A stretch of 64,000 nt of DNA from positions 124,001-188,000 of the forward strand of contig JAXMAF010000011.1 of NCBI GenBank assembly GCA_046350555.1. The letters run 5' to 3'. The notes under the pieces were generated by a model. That model saw only the letters and a program-made list of their open reading frames with translations. It was not told where the DNA came from and made no database searches. The position numbers and the translations under genes were made by a program. The stretch is from JAXMAF01 sp046350555. GTDB taxonomy: Bacteria > Planctomycetota > Phycisphaerae > Phycisphaerales > SM1A02. Position 1 is the first letter of the stretch, and each line of letters starts with the position of its first letter. Shown here in pieces: positions 32,902 through 41,144 of the stretch.

Positions 32902-33486
32902 ATGCTCAAGACGATCGAACGGCGGTTGATCCGCAAGGCGCAGACCGGCGACGGCGCGGCGATCGAGTCGCTCATCCGCGGTCACCAGGATGCGCTCTAT
33001 GCGTTCATGCTCCGGATGTCGGGGCGTCCCGACGTCGCGGAAGACATGGTTCAGGAAGCGTTCGTTCGCGTGATCCGCAACCTGGACCGCTTCGACACCC
33101 GCTTCAGGTTCAGCACGTGGCTCTTCACGATCGCGCGGCGGCTCTACGTGAACCACATGCAGAAGCTGCGCCCGTCCCCGGACAGTGACGTGGTGGATGG
33201 CATGGGCGACCGTGGCGAATCGCCCGGCGGCGCCACCGCGAGGCATGAGTCGCTCGTCAACCTCAGGACCGTGATCGACGAGGCGCTCCAGGTCCTCACG
33301 CCGCTTCAACGGGAGATCGTCCTGCTCTTCCACCAGCAGACGTGGTCGATCACCGACATCGCGGCGCACCTGACGATGCCCGAAGGCACCGTGAAGAGCC
33401 ACCTGCATCGCGCCCGGCGCCGCATGCAACGGTCCATCTCCGCCAGCCCCGTCGCGCGGGCCCACGCCGCGGAGGTGCTGTCGTGA
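32902..33486 (+). CDS. ECF-type RNA polymerase sigma factor
   Basis: 194 residues. Region 2 is visible as LIRGHQDALYAFMLRMSGRPDVAEDMVQEAFVRVIRN with FRFSTWLFTIARRLYVNH, and region 4 as LTPLQREIVLLFHQQTWSITDIAAHLTMPEGTVKSHLHRARRRM with its helix-turn-helix. Region 3 is absent, as in ECF factors. The next gene starts inside its stop codon (GTGA overlap) and encodes a one-pass membrane protein, the usual position of an anti-sigma factor. Target promoters cannot be inferred. Confidence 0.92.
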   Translation: MLKTIERRLIRKAQTGDGAAIESLIRGHQDALYAFMLRMSGRPDVAEDMVQEAFVRVIRNLDRFDTRFRFSTWLFTIARRLYVNHMQKLRPSPDSDVVDGMGDRGESPGGATARHESLVNLRTVIDEALQVLTPLQREIVLLFHQQTWSITDIAAHLTMPEGTVKSHLHRARRRMQRSISASPVARAHAAEVLS

Positions 33487-34208
33487 GCAGGCGACGCGGC
33501 ACCATCGACCGCGGCGCCATGGATCCAAGGGCCGGCGACGCCGGCGCCAGCCGCGATCCGGGCGCACGCCGCCGCGACGACGAGGCTGTCTTCGCACGCT
33601 TCCTCGATCGGGCGCTTCGGTCCGACGGCGCGCGGACGCGGGAGCGCGGCGCGACCAGGGACTTCACCGCAACCATCATGCGCACGCTCGGCTACCGACC
33701 GAGCCGCAGCGCCGCCTCGGCGCAGCGCGCCGGATCGTCCGTCGATCGAAGCGTCGCTTGCTCGCCCAGCGCCGCCATCCGGCGCGCCGCGGCGGTGCGC
33801 CCGAGCGGGGCAATGCGAGAACGGGTCGTTCGGACGACGACGCGCGTCGCCACCTGTCTTGTGCTCGGATCCGCGATCGGCATCGGGCTCGTGGCCCACA
33901 ACTCGATGCCTCAGGCCGTTCAGCCGGCGGCGACGACGCTCCCCAATGCCGTCAAGGACGGCCTGGAACGAGAAGGGCGGCGTCTCGACGGCTTCCTGCG
34001 CGAGCTTCGTCGGAGCGGACCTTCGGCGTTCGTTCCCTCGGTGCTCGTTCCGGTGCGCCAGGAATCGGTCGTCTCGCCATCGTCCAAGCCATCGATCCCA
34101 AGCGCGCCCGGCCGCGGAGACCGCGACAACACGCCGCCTCGAGACGCTGACCCAGCAGGCCCCGAGCCGTCGAGCGGCGCCGCGACCGCGCCGTTCCGCT
34201 GGGTCTAA
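33483..34208 (+). CDS. Single-pass membrane protein, putative anti-sigma partner
   Basis: 241 residues from GTG 33483, overlapping the sigma factor stop by four bases. The N-terminal cytoplasmic part is basic and contains DDEAVFARFLDRALRSDG and ATRDFTATIMRTLGY. One membrane helix (about residues 121-140, TCLVLGSAIGIGLVAHN) is followed by a Pro/Ser-rich extracytoplasmic part. No zinc-binding anti-sigma motif (H-x3-C-x2-C) is present. The anti-sigma role is inferred from position and topology only. The stop codon TAA lies in the inverted end of repeat copy C. Confidence 0.7.
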   Translation: MSRRRGTIDRGAMDPRAGDAGASRDPGARRRDDEAVFARFLDRALRSDGARTRERGATRDFTATIMRTLGYRPSRSAASAQRAGSSVDRSVACSPSAAIRRAAAVRPSGAMRERVVRTTTRVATCLVLGSAIGIGLVAHNSMPQAVQPAATTLPNAVKDGLEREGRRLDGFLRELRRSGPSAFVPSVLVPVRQESVVSPSSKPSIPSAPGRGDRDNTPPRDADPAGPEPSSGAATAPFRWV

Positions 34209-34318
34209 TACGGATTCCAGTAGACCTCCATGCGTTCGACCCCATTTGCCCACAGCGGCGTCTGACGGCGGAATTGGGTAGGGTGGGGCGCGAGAGTCAA
34301 CTGGGACGCGTATGAGAC
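34203..34318 (-). repeat. 107-bp interspersed repeat, copy C, with inverted ends
   Basis: Copy C, in reverse orientation, spans the whole gap between two genes. Its ends GTCTAATACGGATTCCAG (34203-34220) and, read on the other strand, GTCTCATACGCGTCCCAG (34301-34318) agree at 14 of 18 positions, so the element has terminal inverted repeats. The outer stop codon TAA of the upstream gene and the ATG at 34312 both fall inside it. Confidence 0.88.
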
Positions 34319-34416
34319 GGGATGTCGGGCCGCCGCCGATCGCCTCGTGGGCGCGCAGCGCTCGTGCGCTCCACGACCCATCGACGTCGTATCGTTCGTC
34401 CTTCGTTCCGCTCCCC

Positions 34417-36294
34417 GTGCTCACGTCCCCCGTCACCCATCTCGCCACGCTGCTCATCGGCGCCGTCTGCTGGACATCCGGCGTGGCGCCGGTCGAGGGT
34501 GGCGGCACCGACGCCTTCGCCAAGGCATGCATCGTCCCGCCCGACGTGAAGCTCTTCCTGCGCGCTTCCGACGCCACGGCGCTACGACGTGCCGTCGCTT
34601 CGCGCCCAATCGGCGCGGCGCTGCGCGCTTCGCTGGTCGATTCCGAACTTCGAGCCGCGTGGAGCTCCCTGGCGGAGGACCTTGGCCGCGACGAGGGTGA
34701 ACTCCTCGACGAGCTCTTCGGCCGCGACGTGGTGCTCGCCCTTCGCGACGCACCGGATGGTCGCGGTCTCCAGTGGGCCATCGCCAGCGCCGTCGACGCC
34801 GATGACATGGCGCGGTTGCTGACCCCGGCCAAGGGCGCCGCTTCGCGTGCGCTCGCGGACGCGAGCCGTGGTGCGACCTCGAATGGGAAGGGACGGTCGA
34901 GCGCCACCGGCCGCGGGCTGGGCGTGCGGGCGCTCGGCGGCGGATGGCGCGAGTTCGTACGCCAACAGGTCGTTGCGACCTTCCAGGACGGCATGCTCGT
35001 GGTCGGGCCGAGCGGCGATCCCCGCCTCGCCGAGGAGATCGCCACCCTGGCTGTCGCCGACGGCGGGCCGCGTCTCAGCAACGACACGGTGCTCGCCGAG
35101 GCCCGCGCGCTTGGAGGGCTCGGGCCGCGCGTCGAGCTCTTCGTCCGATCGTCGCCATCGGACCCGACCGCATGGTCGGCGGCGGTCTGTGAGATGCGCG
35201 GCCGCACCTTGGAACTGCGGCACATCTCCGCGATCGCTCCCGGCGATGAACGCGGCGCACGCCTGCGATGGCCGTTCGCGAACTCCGCCATGGACGTCGC
35301 GGCCGGCGTCGGAACCTTCGGCGGTTCAGGGACGCCGGGCGCGGCGGACAGCTCGGAGACCGCCGGCACGGTCTCGGCGCGGATTGTCACGCACTCGCAC
35401 GATTTGCTCGACCGCCTGCGCGAGGAGGCGGTGGTCGCCTTCGTCGAGCCCTTGGACGATGGCGAGGACGCTCCCGCGGCGATGCTGGCCATGGCGCCCG
35501 ACCTCTTCGGCGCGCATCGCGACGACCTGCGCCTGCTGCGCAAGCTCGCCGACGGGCCGACGATGGTCGTGGTGGCGGCGCCGATGGTTCGTCCATGCGA
35601 CTCGCCGGAGGGTCGGGCCGACGGCGGGAGCCATGGTGGGGGCCGAGGGCTGGAGCAGGGTCCGGCCGCCAGGGCCGGACAGACGACGCCTGTGGCGCTC
35701 GTGACCGAGATCCGGAATCCCCTTGAGGCGGCGAACATCCAGGACGATGCCCTGCAACGACGCATCGCCGCCCACGACGACGAGACCGCTCGACCGAAGG
35801 CGCACGATGCGCCGTGGGCGCGCCTGCGGATGCCCGGCAGCTTTCCCGAGTCGAAGGTCGCCGACGCGGCGCCGAAGGCGCGCGACGGCCAATCGGATTC
35901 CCAGGCCACTGCGGAGACGGCGCCGCTGTTCATGCAGATTCTCTCGACCGAGGGCGGGCGCTGGAAGATCGTGTGCAACGACGCGGCCCTGCTCGGGCGC
36001 GTGGTCGGCGAGCTGCGCGACGGTCGCGTCGCGGCGGGAACGCCGTCTGGACCGATCGTGCGCGGCGCCGGCGTGATCGATGGTCGCCGGCTTGCCGCCG
36101 AGCTGCGCACCGCGGTGCCGATGGTGCCCGCCAAGCTTGGCGCCGGTTTCGGCGTTCCGTTCGGCAGCGGTCAACTGGTCGACTGGGCGTCGTGTCTCGA
36201 GACCCTTCGCTGGGTCCTCACGCAGCCCGCATCGAGTCGTCTCGAGCTCCGGGCGAGCGCCGAACTCGCCGACACGACGCCGGACGGTCGGTGA
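34417..36294 (+). CDS. Large exported protein of unknown function
   Basis: The frame is open from ATG 34312, but that ATG lies in the inverted end of repeat copy C, and the first 35 residues look non-coding. GTG 34417 starts a plausible signal peptide (THLATLLIGAVCWTSGVAP), so I place the start there (625 residues). The protein has repeated segments typical of planctomycete DUF3352-like proteins: ACIVPPDVKLFLRASDATAL, LLDELFGRDVVLALRD, WREFVRQQVVATFQDGMLVVG and ARIVTHSHDLLDRLREEAVVAF. The function is unknown. Its stop overlaps the next start (GTGA), so it is probably cotranscribed with the DNA glycosylase gene. Confidence 0.72.
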   Translation: MLTSPVTHLATLLIGAVCWTSGVAPVEGGGTDAFAKACIVPPDVKLFLRASDATALRRAVASRPIGAALRASLVDSELRAAWSSLAEDLGRDEGELLDELFGRDVVLALRDAPDGRGLQWAIASAVDADDMARLLTPAKGAASRALADASRGATSNGKGRSSATGRGLGVRALGGGWREFVRQQVVATFQDGMLVVGPSGDPRLAEEIATLAVADGGPRLSNDTVLAEARALGGLGPRVELFVRSSPSDPTAWSAAVCEMRGRTLELRHISAIAPGDERGARLRWPFANSAMDVAAGVGTFGGSGTPGAADSSETAGTVSARIVTHSHDLLDRLREEAVVAFVEPLDDGEDAPAAMLAMAPDLFGAHRDDLRLLRKLADGPTMVVVAAPMVRPCDSPEGRADGGSHGGGRGLEQGPAARAGQTTPVALVTEIRNPLEAANIQDDALQRRIAAHDDETARPKAHDAPWARLRMPGSFPESKVADAAPKARDGQSDSQATAETAPLFMQILSTEGGRWKIVCNDAALLGRVVGELRDGRVAAGTPSGPIVRGAGVIDGRRLAAELRTAVPMVPAKLGAGFGVPFGSGQLVDWASCLETLRWVLTQPASSRLELRASAELADTTPDGR

Positions 36295-36884
36295 CGCGAT
36301 TCATCGACTTCAACCACGACGCGACCTCCTTGGCGAGGCGGCTCCTCGGGACGACGCTGGTGCGGGTCGCCGACGAGGGACGCTGCGCCGGCGTGATCGT
36401 CGAGACCGAGGCGTACCTTGGCGTCGTCGACCGCGCCGCGCACACCTTCGGCGGACGACGCACGGCGCGCAACGCCTCGATGTGGCTCGAAGGCGGCCAC
36501 GCGTACGTCTACTTCACCTACGGAATGCACTGGTGCTTCAACGTCGTCGCCGGGCCGGCCGACGAACCGATCGCGGTGCTGGTGCGCGCCCTGCGGCCGT
36601 GCGAAGGCGTCGCGACCATGCGTGCGCGGCGCGGCGTCGAGCGGGAGTCGTTGCTCTGCGCCGGTCCCGCGCGGCTGGCGCAGGCGCTCGCCATCGACCG
36701 CACGCTGGACGGCGAGGATCTGCGCCGCAGCGAACGGCTCTTCATCGAGTCGGCGGCGCCGGCCGCATCGCGCGAGATCGTCGCGTCGCGACGGATCGGC
36801 GTCGACTACGCGGGAGCATGGGCGGCCCGCCGGCTTCGGTTCAGCCTGCGGAGCGAGCGGCGCTGGTGGTCGGCGCCGGCGTGA
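36291..36884 (+). CDS. 3-methyladenine DNA glycosylase (AAG/MPG family)
   Basis: 197 residues from GTG 36291. It removes alkylated or deaminated purines to start base excision repair. Family motifs: ARRLLGTTLVRV, IVETEAYLG (the Glu of ETEAY is the catalytic base), AAHTFGGRRTARNASMWLEGG, AYVYFTYGMHWCFNVV (the Tyr residues line the base pocket), AVLVRALRP and LCAGPARLAQALAI. The length fits the family. It overlaps the upstream gene by four bases. Confidence 0.93.
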   Translation: MTRFIDFNHDATSLARRLLGTTLVRVADEGRCAGVIVETEAYLGVVDRAAHTFGGRRTARNASMWLEGGHAYVYFTYGMHWCFNVVAGPADEPIAVLVRALRPCEGVATMRARRGVERESLLCAGPARLAQALAIDRTLDGEDLRRSERLFIESAAPAASREIVASRRIGVDYAGAWAARRLRFSLRSERRWWSAPA

Positions 36885-37033
36885 GACGACGACCTGGCGG
36901 CGCGCTCAGGGTGCGGCGGCCCCCGATTCGTGGCCTGCCGGGGAGTTGACCGATATCCTGTCTCCCGAGTGTGTCGACCGGAACGGGAAGCGCCCGCATT
37001 CCCGTCGCGATCCGCCAGAGCGCTTCACGTCCC

Positions 37034-37477
37034 ATGTCCTCCACGCCAGCCAAGCCGAAGGTCGATTGGAAGAAGGTCGTCGCGTCGGCGGGCCCGTATC
37101 CGCTGGTGGCATTCGAGTTCATCCGCGAGGGACTTGGCTACACGTCGCAGCGCATCCACGGTCACCTTCCGCCGGCCGAGCGGGATGACGATCCTGATCG
37201 GCGCCGGCACGTGAACGGCCAGCAGCTCTGCCTGGGGCTTCGCGACTATGCCATCCAGCAGTACGGCCTGTTGGCCCCGACCGTGCTTGCACAGTGGCAC
37301 ATCCGACGGACCGAGGATTTCGGTCGGATGGTCTATGCGATGATCGAATGCGGCCTCATGAGCCGCAACGACGAAGACTCGTTCGAGGACTTCCGCGCGG
37401 TCTACGACTTCGACGAGGCGTTCAGCCGCGACGCGCTGCTTGCCGGAATCGGTGCGGCGACGTCGGCGTCCGTCTGA
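37034..37477 (+). CDS. Conserved hypothetical protein of the Minf_1886 type
   Basis: 147 residues: VDWKKVVASAGPYPLVAFEFIREGL, HVNGQQLCLGLRDYAIQQYGLLAP, WHIRRTEDFGRMVYAMIECGLMS and FEDFRAVYDFDEAF. This pattern belongs to a small family I recall as restricted to planctomycetes and verrucomicrobia (Minf_1886 type), with no known function. It is small, soluble and without a signal peptide. Its stop is followed at once by GCGGATTCCAGT, the same sequence as one end of the 107-bp repeat. Confidence 0.8.
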   Translation: MSSTPAKPKVDWKKVVASAGPYPLVAFEFIREGLGYTSQRIHGHLPPAERDDDPDRRRHVNGQQLCLGLRDYAIQQYGLLAPTVLAQWHIRRTEDFGRMVYAMIECGLMSRNDEDSFEDFRAVYDFDEAFSRDALLAGIGAATSASV

Positions 37478-37490
37478 TGCGGATTCCAGT
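37478..37490 (-). repeat. Possible fragment of the 107-bp repeat end
   Basis: GCGGATTCCAGT directly after a stop codon matches the end of copy C (34211-34221) but no further similarity follows. It may be a decayed remnant or chance. Confidence 0.3.
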
Positions 37491-37533
37491 TGGCGGTCGG
37501 TGTCGGCGCCACCGGGGGGTGCAGGGCGGCGGT

Positions 37534-37581
37534 GTGCATCGCAGCAGGCGTGCATTGCAGCAGGCGTGCATCGCAGCAGGC
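37534..37581 (+). repeat. Three tandem 16-bp repeats
   Basis: GTGCATCGCAGCAGGC occurs three times in a row (the middle copy has one T for C), in the region upstream of the permease gene. No function is visible; it could be a protein-binding site cluster or a slipped microrepeat. Confidence 0.8.
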
Positions 37582-37667
37582 ACGCCTGGCAGCCGAGACG
37601 GCTGCATCACAAGCCCGACCCGCGAGGCGCCGAGGCGAGGCGTGCGGTCGCGCGGTACCTTGCAGGC

Positions 37668-39149
37668 ATGCCGTCGAACGCCTCGCCGCCGCCTGCGCCG
37701 CTTCCGCCCTCGTCGTGGGCTCGACTTCACCTGTGGGAGATCCAGTTCGTCCGCGATGGGCTCGTCGTCGCGGCCGCGATCGGCATCGTGTGGATGGGCT
37801 ACGCCATGCGCTCGGTGACCACGCCGCTGCTCGTGGCGCTGGGGTTGGCGTATCTCTTCGAGCCCGTCGTCGCCTGGGCGACGGTGCGGTGGCGGCTCTC
37901 TCGTGCCACGGTCGTCATCGCCCTGCTCTGCGCGCTCGGCGGGGGCGTCCTGCTCTCGCTCTCGCTGATCACGCCGCTGGCGATCCGGCAGACCGTTTCG
38001 CTGGTGGGCGACGTGCGCAACGGCAAGCTCACGCGGGCGTTGGAGCGGGTTGAGAGACAGGTGCCGGAGGCGATGCGCCAGCCGCTTCACGGATTCCTCG
38101 AATCGATCGGGCTCGTTGGCGTCAAGGGCCTTGAGCAGATCGATCCGGCGGCGCTGCCCACCGTCGAGCAAGTGCCGCCCAAGACCTCCGCCGCTCCGGC
38201 CACGACGACCGAGCCCGAAAGCGCGCCCAGGACCGGGACCAAGACGGCGGAGGAGCCGGCGACGGAATCGACGGCCGGCGCGCCGCATGCCGGCGAGCGG
38301 ATTTCGCTGGGCGCTGGCGCCAGCGACTCGCCCATCGCGACGGCCCTGCGCGCGGAGCTCGAGGAGGAACGGATCCGGCGCATCGTGCGCGAAGAGATGG
38401 ACCGCGCCAGCGCGCCGGCGAGCCCCTCCTCGTTCAACGCCACCCGGATCCTGGGCCTGATCCGCAGTGGCCTCGACACCGCCGGCTCGGTGCTCAGCGC
38501 GCTGGTGGGGATCGGCCTGCTTGCGTTCCTCATCCCGTTCTACTTCTTCTTCTTCAGCGTCTCCTATCCGACCGTGATGGGCTTCTTCGACTCGCTCATC
38601 CCTTCACGGGGCCGCGACCGCACGCTCGATCTGTTGAGGCAGATGGACGGCGCCGTGGCCGGCTTCGTGCGCGGCCGGCTGGTCATCAGCGCCGTGGTGA
38701 CGACCATGCTCGCGCTGGGGTGGCTGGTCTGCGGCGTGCCCTACTCGATCGTGCTCGCGGTCGTCGTGGGCATCTTCAACCTCGTGCCGTATCTCGCCGG
38801 CATCGGTTGGCCGATCGCGGTGGGGCTGCTCGCCGTGGAGCAGATGGGGCTTCCTCCCGACCAGCGCATGAGCTGGTTCTGGATCGTCGCCGGACCGTCG
38901 ATCGTCTTCATCGTCGCGCAGGCGTTCGATGGATACGTGCTCACGCCGCTGATCGCCGGCAAGGCGACCGATCTCGATCCGGTGACGATCCTGGTCGCCG
39001 TCCTCGCCGGCGGCGCGGTCGCCGGCATCTACGGCATGCTGCTGGCGATCCCGGTCGTCGCGTGTGGCAAGATCCTGATCCGCGAGGTGCTGCTGCCGCG
39101 CGTCAAGAGGTGGCTCGAGGGACGGGCGAGCGATCCGTTGCCGATGTGA
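37668..39149 (+). CDS. AI-2E family transporter (permease)
   Basis: 493 residues. Membrane helices at the N-terminus (LVVAAAIGIVWMGYAM, LLVALGLAYLFEP, VVIALLCALGGGVLL) and a second bundle (ILGLIRSGLDTAGSVLSALVGIGLLAFLIPFYFFFFS, LVISAVVTTMLALGWLV, PYSIVLAVVVGIFNLVPYLAGI, AVAGIYGMLLAIPVVACGKIL). The signature near FNLVPYLAGIG and DLDPVTILVAVLAGG is that of the AI-2E/YhhQ-like permease family. Between the bundles lies an extra segment of about 110 residues (roughly 150-260) rich in Pro, Thr, Ala and Glu, not usual for the family. The transported substrate is unknown. Confidence 0.85.
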   Translation: MPSNASPPPAPLPPSSWARLHLWEIQFVRDGLVVAAAIGIVWMGYAMRSVTTPLLVALGLAYLFEPVVAWATVRWRLSRATVVIALLCALGGGVLLSLSLITPLAIRQTVSLVGDVRNGKLTRALERVERQVPEAMRQPLHGFLESIGLVGVKGLEQIDPAALPTVEQVPPKTSAAPATTTEPESAPRTGTKTAEEPATESTAGAPHAGERISLGAGASDSPIATALRAELEEERIRRIVREEMDRASAPASPSSFNATRILGLIRSGLDTAGSVLSALVGIGLLAFLIPFYFFFFSVSYPTVMGFFDSLIPSRGRDRTLDLLRQMDGAVAGFVRGRLVISAVVTTMLALGWLVCGVPYSIVLAVVVGIFNLVPYLAGIGWPIAVGLLAVEQMGLPPDQRMSWFWIVAGPSIVFIVAQAFDGYVLTPLIAGKATDLDPVTILVAVLAGGAVAGIYGMLLAIPVVACGKILIREVLLPRVKRWLEGRASDPLPM

Positions 39150-39219
39150 TGCATCGGACGGCGCGCGGGATGCAGCGAACGGTGGCGGCGCGCCGGCCGC
39201 AACAGCCCGCGCCCGCGGA

Positions 39220-40716
39220 CTACCGCCGCTTCCTGGACTTGAACCGCTCCTTCACGCTGCGCGTGGCCGTCGATCCCTTGCCGCCCATCCCCGGCATGCC
39301 CGAGACTCCGGGCATCATGCCCGGGTCCATCGCCTGAAGCTCCTTCATGGCCTTGAATTTCCCCAGCGCGCCCATTCCCGCCATCTGCTGCGTCACGCGC
39401 TGCATCAGCTCGAACTGCTTGGTGAGCTTGGTGACCTCCATCGGCTGCGTCCCGCTTCCGGCGGCGATGCGCCGCGCCCGGCTCTTGTTGATGACGCCGA
39501 TGTCGTCGCGCTCCCTCGGCGTCATGCTGTGCACGATGCCTTCGAGTCGATCGAGCTGCTTCTCGTCGACCTGGACGTCCTTGAGCATCGACCCGACGCC
39601 TGGAAGCAGGCCGAGGAGCTGCTTCATCGGGCCCATGCGGCGGATGCTCCGCAACTGCCCGAGGAAGTCGTCCATCGTGAGCTTGCCCTTGGCCATCTTC
39701 TCGGCCATCGCCTCCGCTTCCTGCTCGCTGACCTCCGCCTGCGCCTTCTCGACGAGCGAGACGACGTCGCCCATCCCGAGGATGCGCCCCGCCATGCGCT
39801 CGGCGTGGAACTCTTCCAGCGCATCGAACCGCTCGCCGACGCCGAGGAATTTGATGGGAGCGCCGGTCACGCGCCGCACCGAGAGCGCCGCGCCGCCGCG
39901 CGTGTCGGAGTCGGCCTTGGTCAGGATCACGCCGTCGACGGCGAGCCGTTCATGGAACGCCTTCGCGGAGTTCACCGCGTCCTGGCCGGTCATCGCGTCG
40001 ACGACGAGCAGGATCTGATGCGGCTCGAGCGCCCGGTCGATCGCCTGGAGCTCGGTCATGAGCTCGTTGTTCACGTGAAGCCGGCCGGCCGTGTCGAGGA
40101 TCAGCACCTGCCACCCGCCGCTCCGTGCCTCGCGCAAGGCGCGCTGGCAGACGCCGACCGCGACGCCGACCGCCTTGCCGTACTCGGCGCACCTGTCCGG
40201 TTCGGCGTAGAAGCCGACGCGGCCCGGGCCCGTCGCCTCCGTCTGCACACCCTCGATCACCTGCCGCAACTGCTCGACCGCCGCAGGACGCTGCAAGTCG
40301 GCGGCGCAGACCAGCGCGCCGACGCCTCGCTTCTTGAGGTACGCCGCGAGCTTGCCGCAGGTGGTGGTCTTGCCCGAGCCCTGAAGCCCGCACAGCATGA
40401 TGACCGTCGGCGGCGGCTCGACGAGCATCACGCCCGGTGTCGAGCCTTCCGGCGGCGACATGAGCGCGACCAGCTTCTCGTGCACGATCCCGATCATCTC
40501 CTGGCCCGGCTTCAGCGACTTGGTGACGTCGCGGCCAAGCGCGTCGCGCAGCACCTCGTCGGTGAACGCGCGCACGACCTCCTGGTTGACGTCCGCCTCG
40601 AGCAGCGCCGTGCGCACGTCCTCCATCGCCTCGCGCACGTTGGATTCGGTGATCGTGCCGCGGCCCGAGAGCTTGCGGAAGACGTCGGAGAAGCGGTCGG
40701 TGAGCGCGGAGAACAT
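39220..40716 (-). CDS. ffh: Signal recognition particle protein
   Basis: 498 residues. N and G domains: MFSALTDRFSDVFRKLSGRG, VIMLCGLQGSGKTTTCGKLA (P-loop), ADLQRPAAVEQL, VLILDTAGRLH, VDGVILTKADSDTRGGAALS and GVGERFDALEEF. The M domain (about residues 300-498) has MKQLLGLLPGVGSM, INKSRARRIAAGSGT and a Met-rich tail (PGMMPGVSGMPGM) that binds signal sequences, ending in a basic KERFKSRKRR. It binds 4.5S RNA and docks nascent membrane proteins to FtsY. The 70-base gap to the convergent permease shows no clear terminator. Confidence 0.96.
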   Translation of the reverse strand: MFSALTDRFSDVFRKLSGRGTITESNVREAMEDVRTALLEADVNQEVVRAFTDEVLRDALGRDVTKSLKPGQEMIGIVHEKLVALMSPPEGSTPGVMLVEPPPTVIMLCGLQGSGKTTTCGKLAAYLKKRGVGALVCAADLQRPAAVEQLRQVIEGVQTEATGPGRVGFYAEPDRCAEYGKAVGVAVGVCQRALREARSGGWQVLILDTAGRLHVNNELMTELQAIDRALEPHQILLVVDAMTGQDAVNSAKAFHERLAVDGVILTKADSDTRGGAALSVRRVTGAPIKFLGVGERFDALEEFHAERMAGRILGMGDVVSLVEKAQAEVSEQEAEAMAEKMAKGKLTMDDFLGQLRSIRRMGPMKQLLGLLPGVGSMLKDVQVDEKQLDRLEGIVHSMTPRERDDIGVINKSRARRIAAGSGTQPMEVTKLTKQFELMQRVTQQMAGMGALGKFKAMKELQAMDPGMMPGVSGMPGMGGKGSTATRSVKERFKSRKRR

Positions 40717-41144
40717 GGGGGGGTGGTCCGGAGTGGTCCGAGGGGTTGGGACGATATGGGGGCCGTCGGACTTCTGTCGCGTGCTTGGCACGCGGGCGCC
40801 GCTGCGCGGCGGAGGGAATCGCGGCAGAGCCGCGATGCTGTTTCGGCCCGGCTGCGCCGCCGCCGCGGGGGGTTGGGCGCACGCCGTGTTTCAGTGAGCG
40901 GCGGCTTGCCGGGCGGGAGCCTGCGCGTGCCCGCTCCCTTCTCTCGTGCGGCGGGAGAAGGTGCCGCCGTGATCAAGTTGGGCGGCGGGTGAGGCAGGTG
41001 CCGCGAAGCGATCAGCATCCGCGCCGACGACTCGCCAGTTGTCGGCGACATGGTGCGCAGCCGAGTATTTTCCTTGACTTAGGCCGTGACCGGCGGCAAA
41101 GTACCTTCGACTCGTCTCGCCGATCTCTTCCACGGAGGTGTTCA
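40717..41144. other. Intergenic region, divergent promoters
   Basis: About 430 bases between ffh and the next gene, which diverge. A perfect 8-bp hairpin (ATCGCGGC-AGA-GCCGCGAT, 40818-40836) lies in the middle. Near the right edge a TTGACT at 41074 could be a -35 box for the secreted-protein gene, but the -10 is poor. No gene is supported. Confidence 0.4.

Noticed and set aside
33306..36134. Long minus-strand frame opposite the sigma factor and the large exported protein
   Set aside because: Codon use and motifs favour the plus-strand genes; this frame is a high-GC shadow.
41074..41103. Sigma70 promoter TTGACT with a -10 near 41098
   Set aside because: The -10 candidate is poor and the spacing is 17-18 bases only by choice of box; not reported as a feature.
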